NCBI GenBank assembly: GCA_965203255.1
Contig: OZ241882.1
Location: 5,952,001-6,016,000, forward strand
DNA: 64,000 nt
Reading direction: 5' to 3'
Source: JAPOUP01 sp965203255
GTDB lineage: Bacteria > Pseudomonadota > Alphaproteobacteria > Rhodobacterales > Rhodobacteraceae
The position numbers and the translations under genes were made by a program. How positions within the stretch are numbered: the stretch's first letter is position 1; every line of letters starts with the position of its first letter. This document shows positions 54,096-61,741 of this stretch, one piece after another. The notes under the pieces are model-generated. The model did no database searches, was not told the DNA's origin, and worked only from the letters and a program-made list of their open reading frames with translations.

Positions 54096-54782
54096 GTCTC
54101 GATGTTCTCCTGGCAATATACGTTCGCGGTGTCTACGCAGAATTCCGCGATCTGGCAAGACCATTGGATCAGGTAAGGATAGCCTGTATGTCTGGTGCGC
54201 GTCCGGCCTTGGCATCCTGATATGATTGAATCGAAGGATCCGTTGGGCTCGGCTTGAGGGGGGCGTCCTTGGTTCCGAACTTGCAGTTTACGAAATTGGC
54301 GGACGTATTGTGGTGCAACTGTCTTGCCGCGACTTCGCCGACCACTGATTTTCTTGCCGGGATTCGCCGGTCCAGATGCTGGCGAGACGATACACTTTGA
54401 ATCAGTTGCAGGATTATTGAGATTTCGGCGCCCCGGCGATGGCATTGATTTTCTTGCTGAGCGTCGTGCAAACCCACCGGTCGAGTGGTTTTCCCGAAAC
54501 CGGGCGTTTCCTGATGGCTGGTGTGGATATGGGACCGTCCTATTGGTATGGATATTGGTTTGGTCCGCAAACGAAATAGGGGTCAATCCCAGGAAGGCGG
54601 CGGCATATGGCGCGGTTCTGTAATGCTAGGCAAATCTCGTGCAGCCATAGGGCGAAACCGTTTTGAACAGCTAACGGGATTGGCCTTGTGGCTCGGGCAA
54701 AAAGCCTGGAGTTGGGGATTGATCACCGCAGCAGCAATGACGCTGGCCCATCCATCCCATAGCGCGGACCACTCAGTAATTC
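54096..54782. other. Gene-free region upstream of ppiD
   Basis: No gene is supported. It must contain the promoter for ppiD-trp-moa, but I could not single out boxes. Short frames around 54620-54780 give membrane-like text (LWLGQKAWSWGLITAAAMTL) without a start context or recognisable family. Confidence 0.45.
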
Positions 54783-55121
54783 ATGGGATTCCATTCGCGC
54801 ATCAGGAAGATCTGGGCCAGCGAAGTCAGCGACAGCGTAATCGACCCATGCATTTCGGAGTTTGCCGAAATTTATGCCATTGTTCCTAACATGCGCGAAT
54901 TGGAACCGAACACACTGGGCTGGGCCAATGATATGATAGAGAGCCTTGCGATGAAAATCGGCGATCTTCCGAGATATGAAACAGACCCGAAAATGCGCGA
55001 GGCCGTCGATGAGACAGCGGTTAGCTACTGTTTTGTGGAAGTGGCAGTAATGTACTGGCGAATAGTTCCTCAATTGGTTGAAGAAATTGAGCGCGATCTT
55101 GGACGTGTAGTTGGCGATTGA
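54783..55121 (+). CDS. Hypothetical acidic protein, 112 aa
   Basis: I do not recognise it. The translation has balanced composition and predicted long helices (FAEIYAIVPNMRELEPNTLG, YWRIVPQLVEEIERDLGRVV), unlike the random-looking frames around it, so I think it is real or recently real. There is no signal peptide and no good ribosome site before the ATG. The gene may have lost its 5' end. It stands alone between two decayed regions. Confidence 0.45.
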   Translation: MGFHSRIRKIWASEVSDSVIDPCISEFAEIYAIVPNMRELEPNTLGWANDMIESLAMKIGDLPRYETDPKMREAVDETAVSYCFVEVAVMYWRIVPQLVEEIERDLGRVVGD

Positions 55122-55179
55122 GCTTCGCGGAACGTTCTACGCCGGGGTTTTCGCGGGTCGAGTTCTGGCTGGTGTAGCC

Positions 55180-55299
55180 TAATACAGGCTAACGGGCGTG
55201 GTGGCGCATATCTCGCAAGCGCGGTGGCAGGCTTCGATTCCGCCAATGATCGCCGCGCCGATCAGCAGCGCGGCGATAAAGCTGATGATATGCTGCATC
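55180..55299 (-). CDS. Small membrane protein, 39 aa
   Basis: Reads MQHIISFIAALLIGAAIIGG, one hydrophobic helix, then IEACHRACEICATTPVSLY with three Cys residues. A purine-rich gagaagggcag lies just before the ATG. It is too short to be sure of. The clear helix and Cys-rich tail (CxxxCxxC) make it more than random text, and codon use resembles that of host genes. No function can be given. Confidence 0.35.
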
Positions 55300-57163
55300 A
55301 GGATCTGCCCTTCTCACGAAGAGGTGACTGCACACAACATACACGGAGACGGCTTTGTGTCCACAGGTCACTCCGCGTCGAATGCGCAGCAGTGGTTGCA
55401 GGGGAAACTTCGGCCTTTCCCCGCTGGCGAGGCCAGCGCGGAAATAGGGGCGAGCCGGACGGAGACAGGCTCAGGGACGTCGTGGTGCGCCGTAGCTGTT
55501 TCGCGAACAGCTTTAGCCGGATGCGGTGCGAGGGATACCGCGACCGGGGTATGCAGGTCGACGCTGGCTTCGTGGGAAGCGACTGTCGCTTGTTCAGACC
55601 GCGGGCGGGGCGCCTAGGCACAGATGGTCGCAGAGAGGTGCCAACGCCGTGATGTCCCTTGTATCCCGCGTCATTGAAGGCCGGCTACCGGACTTCCTCG
55701 ACGGGAGTGCGAGACGGGCCGTCGCCGCCTGATCAACCGGGTTGGGCTACACTCCCGGGAAAAGCGGCTCTTGCCCGTTCGCGCCGGCGGATATAGTTTC
55801 ACCGCATGGGTTAACGGTCGGACAGCACTGTGAAGGCGGAGACGGCACACTCTATGGCAAGTCGGCAATGGCACGTCCGGTGGCGAAGACTGGAATCTGG
55901 AAAGACCCCGTTGGCTGATGCGACCCACCACACCCTCACGCCGCCGACCGGAGCTTCGACAGGACCACGATCATGTGGATCGTCGGGGGGTTCACCGCCC
56001 CGGAGTCGCCGTGCCCGGAGTTCTCTACTCGGAGATCGGCTCGCTCCAGGATCAGGTCGCCCGCATCGAGGCGATCCTGGCCGAGCGGCTGCCGCGGGGC
56101 GACTGACGGCCCGCAATAGCTCAAAATCATTTTTCCGCGTCGCCTCCCGTTGATCTCAAGGTGATTCCCGTGCCGGAGGCGCTGAGTTCGATGGTAGAGG
56201 GCCGTCTTCGCCCCAGCACGTTCAGTTGCCCGGACAGGCGCGGAACGGGCGCCATATCTGGATCCGACCGATCAGAACCGGGCACGGCCCCGCCGGGTAT
56301 CCGCTGGGCCATCCCGACCCTGCATGTTTCCCGACATCCGGACAACTGCGCTCTCTGAACGACTTGCCAACCTCTTTGGGCTGGTGTCGTCAGGCATGGT
56401 GAAGCCCGATGGGCGATCATCCGGGAGGACGCTTGAGCGATGGTCCCAACCAGACCGGGAACCTGATGACCGCGACTGCCAGACCCGTCATTCCGGCGAC
56501 TGCCAGCAGCCTGCGTGCCACGCGGTCCCATGTCGCGTCTGGCAATGGTTGCCGCCGGAAGGGCAATGTTCGATCCGGTATTCAGCCTGCATCGTGTTCA
56601 TGCGTTCCTCCAAACGGACAATCCAGTTGTCCGGATTGTGAAGGTCCGGCTCGCCGTTGCACCATTGGACCGGCGCGGCGGCTGCGCAAGGGAAATGTGA
56701 TGACCGTGGTAGATGCGCTCAGGTGGCTTCCGGTGGTCAGGTCGGTCCCGTGAGAGGCGAAGAAAGGCCCTCGCGGCAACATTACGGGTCTGCAGCCTGC
56801 TCAGGTCGAGTGCCACTTCGCCAGCTGGCGGATTTGCTCCGGCGCCCGCATTACTGTCGGGGGGGTTCGTTCCCGAGCCAGATGTCGCACTCCGTCGAGA
56901 CCGTCCCCAACAATCTGATAGGTCAACCGATCCGATCTCTGGACCGTCCAATAGCGATGATTCCCGACATGGAACGGCATTTTGATGAGATGTAGCCGTC
57001 CTTCGTTCTTTCAGCGCATGCCATTGCGAGCCCAGCCCATCTGACAGGAAACGCTGGCAAGCCTCCGCATCGCCGATGTCAGGTTCGCCCTGTGGATGTC
57101 ACTAAGCGCCCGCTGATGGACGTCCCGGACAGAGAACAGTTCACAGGGCGCTCAAGATGCTCG
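55300..57163. other. Decayed region with repeats, 1.9 kb
   Basis: No intact gene. Recognisable pieces are a short coiled-coil tail near 56025-56106 (SEIGSLQDQVARIEAILAER, then LPRGD and stop) and the damaged small-gene copy listed separately. The rest gives incoherent translations in all frames. Confidence 0.5.
56445..56615 (-). pseudogene. Second, more damaged copy of the small coiled-coil/membrane gene
   Basis: After ggaggaacgc an ATG reads MNTMQAEYRI, then loses frame by one base (restoring it gives DIALPAATIARRD). A later frame gives RRLLAVAGMTGLAVAVI, the membrane helix. It aligns base by base with 28797-28942 (shared caggctgaatac-like, tgcatcgtgttcatgcg and gcgactgccag blocks) but carries more substitutions. 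Both copies keep the same upstream ribosome site. Confidence 0.6.
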
Positions 57164-57664
57164 CTAACGCCCCCGAAACGGCTCGACATACTGAAGCGCC
57201 ATGTCCCACGGAAAAAAGATCCAGGTGTCTTGGCTAACTCCGGTAATGAATGTGTCAACCACCCGTTCTCCCAAAGGCTTTGCGTAGACCGTGGCGATGT
57301 GAGCTTTCGGCAATTCCGTCCGCACGGCTTCGATCGTCTTTCCGGTATCGACCAGGTCGTCGATAACCAATACCCCGGATCCCCGACCAACAACGCTGGA
57401 ATTCGGCATTTTGATGATCTCCGGCGCTGATTGTGTCTGGTGGTCGTAGGATCGGACGCTGATCGTATCGACAATGCGAATATCCAGTTCCCGAGCGACG
57501 ATCATTGCAGGGGCCATACCTCCCCGGGTGATGGCGAGGATGGCTTTCCAGGCACCGTTGTCTGGGCCCCGTCCATCAAGCCGCCATGCAAGGGCACGGG
57601 CATCCCGGTGAAGCTGGTCCCAGCTGACATGGAATCCCTTTTCGTGAGGCAGGCGGTCGGTCAT
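57164..57664 (-). CDS. gpt: Xanthine phosphoribosyltransferase
   Basis: Purine salvage enzyme converting xanthine or guanine plus PRPP to the nucleotide. 166 aa. The PRPP motif is VLVIDDLVDTGKTIEAVR; KAILAITRGGMAPAMIVARE and DTWIFFPWD at the C-terminus are typical of the Gpt group. It follows fabI by five bases on the minus strand. Confidence 0.93.
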   Translation of the reverse strand: MTDRLPHEKGFHVSWDQLHRDARALAWRLDGRGPDNGAWKAILAITRGGMAPAMIVARELDIRIVDTISVRSYDHQTQSAPEIIKMPNSSVVGRGSGVLVIDDLVDTGKTIEAVRTELPKAHIATVYAKPLGERVVDTFITGVSQDTWIFFPWDMALQYVEPFRGR

Positions 57665-57669
57665 TGGCG

Positions 57670-58476
57670 TTAGCTCTTGGCGATGTCCGGGGCGTCAACA
57701 GCCTTCATTCCCACCACATGGTATCCGGCATCGACATGATGCGTTTCGCCGGTCACGCCTGAACTCAGGCCAGAAAGAAGGTAGAGCGCGGATCTACCTA
57801 CATCGACAATATCCACGCTGCGACGCAGCGGTGAGTTGTACTCGTTCCACTTCATGATGTAGCGGAAATCACCAATTCCGCTTGCGGCAAGCGTTTTGAT
57901 CGGTCCGGCGCTAATCGCGTTGACCCTTATTCCGTCCTTTCCAAGATCCTCCGCCAGATACCGAACACTTGCCTCGAGAGCCGCCTTCGCCACACCCATC
58001 ACATTATAGTGGGGCATGACGCGCTCAGCTCCATAGTAAGTCATGGTCAGCATTGATCCGCCGTCGGGCATCATCATGGCTGCGTGGCGTGCCACGACTG
58101 TGAAACTGTACACGGAGATGTCCATTGTCGTCCGGAAATTCTCCCGACTGGTGTCCACATAACGACCACGAAGCTCGTTTTTCTCCGAAAATCCGATAGC
58201 ATGAACGATGAAATCAATGGAATTCCAGTGGTTCGACAATGTCCTGAACAGGTTGCCGACCCCTTGGTCGTCAGCCACGTCGCATTCGACGACCAGGTCC
58301 GAGCCGAGCTGTTCGGCGAGCGGCATGACCCGTTTCTTCAGCGCTTCGCCCTGATAGGAAAACGCAAGTTGGGCCCCAGCGTCTCCCAGTGCCCGTGCTA
58401 TGCCCCACGCAATGGATCTTTCGTTGGCGAGGCCCATGATCAGGCCCCGTTTTCCCGCCATCAGGTCTACAGCCAT
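57670..58476 (-). CDS. fabI: Enoyl-[acyl-carrier-protein] reductase FabI
   Basis: NADH-dependent last step of each fatty acid elongation cycle. 268 aa. The divergent SDR cofactor motif is GLANERSIAWGIA, and the active-site Tyr...Tyr-Lys pattern appears as YYGAERVMPHYNVMGVAK. SAGPIKTLAASGIGDFR is also characteristic. I chose ATG 58476 (MAVDLMAGKRGLIMG) preceded by gaggaaac, rather than one 18 codons upstream. Confidence 0.95.
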   Translation of the reverse strand: MAVDLMAGKRGLIMGLANERSIAWGIARALGDAGAQLAFSYQGEALKKRVMPLAEQLGSDLVVECDVADDQGVGNLFRTLSNHWNSIDFIVHAIGFSEKNELRGRYVDTSRENFRTTMDISVYSFTVVARHAAMMMPDGGSMLTMTYYGAERVMPHYNVMGVAKAALEASVRYLAEDLGKDGIRVNAISAGPIKTLAASGIGDFRYIMKWNEYNSPLRRSVDIVDVGRSALYLLSGLSSGVTGETHHVDAGYHVVGMKAVDAPDIAKS

Positions 58477-58695
58477 TGTTTCCTCTCGACACGTTGCACG
58501 TCGCTTAGGGCATTCATTGCGGCGCTTCAAGGCCAGTGCAGTGATTCGGCACCTACCGGTTCTGGATTTTCCCGGGCACGGACCACACCAGGCCGGATAG
58601 GAGAAGGGGCGCAGGCAGGGGTCCGATCAAGATTTGAAACCCGCTCCTCGGGCTTGTGCAGAGGTTAGATCGGGGCTAGGCTTCAAGTTGTTGGT

Positions 58696-59316
58696 ATGGC
58701 GGCGGCGAAGATGGGTGATCGAGGCGGCATATTCGCAGGAGACGATCCGTTCGCATTGGTATCCGCGTGGATGGATGAGGCCAGAGTATCCGAACCGGCC
58801 GATCCTGACGCCATCGCACTCGCGAGTGTAGACCCCGACGGCATGCCCAACGTGCGAATGGTTCTACTGCGTGGACTTGAAAAGGATGCCTTTGTATTTT
58901 ATACGAATTATGAGAGCGTCAAGGGGAAGGAGCTTGTGGCTTCCGGTAAGGCGGCGTTTGTTATACACTGGAAGTCGTTGATGCGCCAGATCCGCGTTCG
59001 CGGTATTGTTGAACAGGAGCGGGGCGCCATGGCAGACGCATACTATGAATCGCGCCCGCTGGGTAGCCGCATCGGGGCTTGGGCGTCGGCTCAGTCGCGG
59101 CCGCTGAAATCCAAGGCAGCACTTGCGGCGGCGGTCGCGAAGGAAGGAATGCGCCACGGGGCCGACCCGAAACGACCGCCATTCTGGGGCGGGTTTCGGA
59201 TCCGACCGCTTGAGATTGAGTTCTGGGCGAATGGCCAGTTCCGCCTGCATGACCGCTTTCGCTGGTACCGGACGCAAATTGATGATGAATGGGCGGTCCA
59301 GCGATTGAGCCCATGA
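58696..59316 (+). CDS. pdxH: Pyridoxine/pyridoxamine 5'-phosphate oxidase PdxH
   Basis: FMN enzyme making pyridoxal 5'-phosphate. 206 aa. Motifs: ALASVDPDGMPNVRMVLLRG, FVFYTNYESVKGKELVASG, SRPLGSRIGAWASAQSRPL, PPFWGGFRIRPLEIEFWANG and the C-terminal WAVQRLSP. Divergent from fabI across a 220-base gap that must hold both promoters. Confidence 0.95.
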   Translation: MAAAKMGDRGGIFAGDDPFALVSAWMDEARVSEPADPDAIALASVDPDGMPNVRMVLLRGLEKDAFVFYTNYESVKGKELVASGKAAFVIHWKSLMRQIRVRGIVEQERGAMADAYYESRPLGSRIGAWASAQSRPLKSKAALAAAVAKEGMRHGADPKRPPFWGGFRIRPLEIEFWANGQFRLHDRFRWYRTQIDDEWAVQRLSP

Positions 59317-59419
59317 CGCTCGCGGCCAATGGATGGTCGCCTTGCTGTAGACCGATCCCTTGGCCGCGTGGCAGATCGTATGCCGAAGATCACGGGATCG
59401 GTGCCGTGGGGAGGAGGGC

Positions 59420-59953
59420 ATGACGCAATCCGACGATTCAACAAGGACTGTCGTGGGCCATGTCAAGTGGTTTGATCCAATCAAGGGGTTCGGCTTTGTG
59501 GTGCCTGAGTCCGGTGGTCCCGACATTCTGCTGCATGCCAATGTCCTAAGAAGCTTTGGCCAGAGTTCCGTCGCCGAAGGTAGTCGAATTGAGCAGATCG
59601 TACAGAAGACCCCTCGCGGAGAACAGGCGGTTGAGGTCCTTTCCATTGAATTGCCCGAGGACGACGGTACAGCACTTTCCGGGCTTCGCTCCCACGAACC
59701 TGATGTTTCGCTGCAGGAGGTTCCATTCGAGCCGGCTCGGGTGAAATGGTTTGACAGTGTCAAGGGCTTCGGATTTGCCAATGTGTTCGGCCGCTCCGAG
59801 GATGTGTTCGTTCATATCGAAGCGGTTCGCAGATCGGGTTTGGCTGATCTGCAGCAGGGCGAAGCCGTAGCGATAAAGGTGGTACAGGGTGCTCGTGGCA
59901 GTATGGCGGCACAGATCGCTTCCTGGGATACGGCACTGAAGGTCAGGCAGTGA
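59420..59953 (+). CDS. Two-domain cold shock protein
   Basis: RNA/DNA-binding protein of 177 aa with two cold shock domains. The first (GHVKWFDPIKGFGFVVPESG, about residues 12-75) has an altered second RNP motif (DILLHANVL). The second (ARVKWFDSVKGFGFANVFG, about 106-172) has the classical DVFVHIEAV. A strong ggagg precedes ATG 59420; an earlier in-frame ATG is unlikely. Two-domain CspA proteins next to pdxH and a DUF192 gene are common in Rhodobacterales. Confidence 0.92.
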   Translation: MTQSDDSTRTVVGHVKWFDPIKGFGFVVPESGGPDILLHANVLRSFGQSSVAEGSRIEQIVQKTPRGEQAVEVLSIELPEDDGTALSGLRSHEPDVSLQEVPFEPARVKWFDSVKGFGFANVFGRSEDVFVHIEAVRRSGLADLQQGEAVAIKVVQGARGSMAAQIASWDTALKVRQ

Positions 59954-60420
59954 GGGTATTGACAGCGCTGTTCCTTTGGGTGTCCTCGGTATCGTTTGCT
60001 CAGGCAACCTGCGATGAGTCAAGAGTTGATGTGAGAGGGGACTGGGGCTCGGCGAGATTCTCGATTGAACTGGCGATTACGCCTGAGGAGCGATCACGTG
60101 GCCTGATGCACCGCAGATCACTTCCCGGTAGTGCCGGAATGTTCTTTGTCTTCGAATCTCCGCGAAATGTGGTCTTTTGGATGAAGGACACCTTGGTTCC
60201 ATTGGATATCATCTTTCTGTCGGCCGAAGGTGTGGTCTTGCGGATTCATGAGAGCGCAACGCCACTGGACCAAACACCGATATCTGGAGGTGACGACGTG
60301 AAATATGTTCTGGAGATCAACGGTGGTCTCGCGCGGCGGCTTGGGATCTCGACAGGATCTGAAATTCGACATCCACAGATCGAACAGGACATTGCCGCCT
60401 GGCCTTGCGCAATCGGCTGA
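59950..60420 (+). CDS. DUF192 family exported protein
   Basis: 156 aa. Signal peptide MRVLTALFLWVSSVSFAQA, then ITPEERSRGLMHRRSLPGSA, GMFFVFESPRNVVFWMKDTL and VPLDIIFLSAEG, all hallmarks of DUF192. The GTG start overlaps the stop of the cold shock gene (GTGA). Function unknown; a small periplasmic beta-barrel domain. Confidence 0.92.
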   Translation: MRVLTALFLWVSSVSFAQATCDESRVDVRGDWGSARFSIELAITPEERSRGLMHRRSLPGSAGMFFVFESPRNVVFWMKDTLVPLDIIFLSAEGVVLRIHESATPLDQTPISGGDDVKYVLEINGGLARRLGISTGSEIRHPQIEQDIAAWPCAIG

Positions 60421-60463
60421 GGGGGCTTTTCAAGAGATTGCCCTTAGGTTAAGAGATCCGCGT

Positions 60464-60540
60464 CGGGGCGTGGCGCAGTCTGGTAGCGCACCTGTTTTGG
60501 GTACAGGGGGTCGTGAGTTCAAATCTCGCCGCCCCGACCA
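60464..60540 (+). tRNA. tRNA-Pro (anticodon UGG)
   Basis: 77 nt with encoded CCA. The acceptor CGGGGCG pairs with CGCCCCG, the D arm is gcgcagtctggtagcgc, and the anticodon stem cctgt/acagg holds loop tttgggt with anticodon TGG. The T arm has the GTTCAAATC loop. The structure is complete. A degenerate copy of its 3' half lies about 0.5 kb downstream. Confidence 0.97.
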
Positions 60541-61741
60541 TGGGAAGCCCGCGGGACGGGGCGTTCGGAAGAAGTGAACAGAAAATTCCGCAGAGGCGAT
60601 TCGCCGACGCATCATCATTGTGTCATCAAAGCGAGCGATTGCGGCGGCTCGCGACCGAATCAGTAGCACCGTCGGCTGGCCCGTGCAGTCTCACACAGAC
60701 AGTTTGGCATGGTGGCGCGTCTTGGGATGTCCTTGTTTCCCGTATTGAACGGACAGAGCGGCCATGAGCGCAGCGCCGGACCGTCAGGAGCCTACCGGAC
60801 AGCTGTCAGTTTTGGATAGACGCATGGACACCAATTGTGAGCGCTACGAAATGGCCAGGTTCTGCTGTGCGAAGACACAGGAAAATGCGAAACGCTCCTA
60901 TTGCTGGCACCGGCTGGAATGATCGGCCTTACCGTCGCCTTACTCGGCTTTCCGGGTTACCCATTGATCGCGGCTCCGAAGTCCGATCGTTGACTTCCAG
61001 CGGCCAGAACGCCGCGCCAAGCCAGGCGTTTCGGGTACAGGGCCGTGAGTTCAAACCTCGCCGTTCCGGGTATTTTGGACGAATTCGCATGAATGGGCTG
61101 CGTGGTGCTATGTAACGTCGCTGGGGGATTCTCCAGCAGAGGGGCGGCGCATGCTAAGCGGGGGCCGGGAACCTGGGCAGCGGCTGCGCCAATGGAGAGG
61201 TTTTTGATACTGGAAAGCGCCTGTAGGCTGCCACGAGGGAGGGCGAATTTAGCGAATCAACTGGCAAGTTGACGGAGCCGGCATTGGCACTGTTCAAGAT
61301 GAGCCCAGGGCATCGGTCCGATCCATGACAGTCGTGGGAAAAGCATGGCATGAATGTCGCGTTGCAACTTGGTGCCGTAAGCCGCTCATGGTCAAACAGA
61401 TTTCAAATTTGTGATCGGCCTTTCAACCGCGAAAGCCCCGGCTACTGGAATCTGGGCGGGAACTTTTTCCATGCTTTCCGAAGATTTCTGTTGACCCTCC
61501 CCTTCGAGTTACGTCAGGTTGTGTGGGGCCGACGCGGCGGCCACCAGATATAGCCGCCGTTAGAGGCCACAAGGGAAAGCGCCGGCACTTGGCGGGCTCC
61601 CTTTGGACCATCAGTGACGAAAATGCCGCTTGAGAGCATTGGCTTTGCTTCGTTGGGTGGGCGGAGAGTTAACTTGGACGATCCAGCGTCTGGTACACGG
61701 ATCGGAATGAAGGTTGTAGGGACTTACAGGGTGGCAGGAAT
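60541..61741. other. Gene-free region between tRNA-Pro and nrdJ
   Basis: 1.2 kb with no supported gene; short frames give incoherent text. It contains the tRNA 3'-half repeat at 61028-61068 and should contain the nrdJ promoter. I looked for, and did not see, a B12 riboswitch core or a clear NrdR box. Confidence 0.55.
61028..61068 (+). repeat. Degenerate direct repeat of the tRNA-Pro 3' half
   Basis: gtttcgggtacaggg then ccgtgagttcaaacctcgcc matches anticodon loop through T arm of tRNA-Pro with about six differences in 41 positions. The 5' half of a tRNA is absent. Such partial copies arise as attachment-site scars when an element integrates at a tRNA 3' end. Confidence 0.65.

Noticed and set aside
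61028..61068. A second functional tRNA-Pro
   Set aside because: Only the 3' half is present, with substitutions in the acceptor part, and no 5' half or D arm lies upstream.
61100..61741. B12 riboswitch or NrdR box upstream of nrdJ
   Set aside because: I looked for the conserved B12-box core and for paired NrdR boxes and found neither. B12-dependent reductases are usually not repressed by B12.
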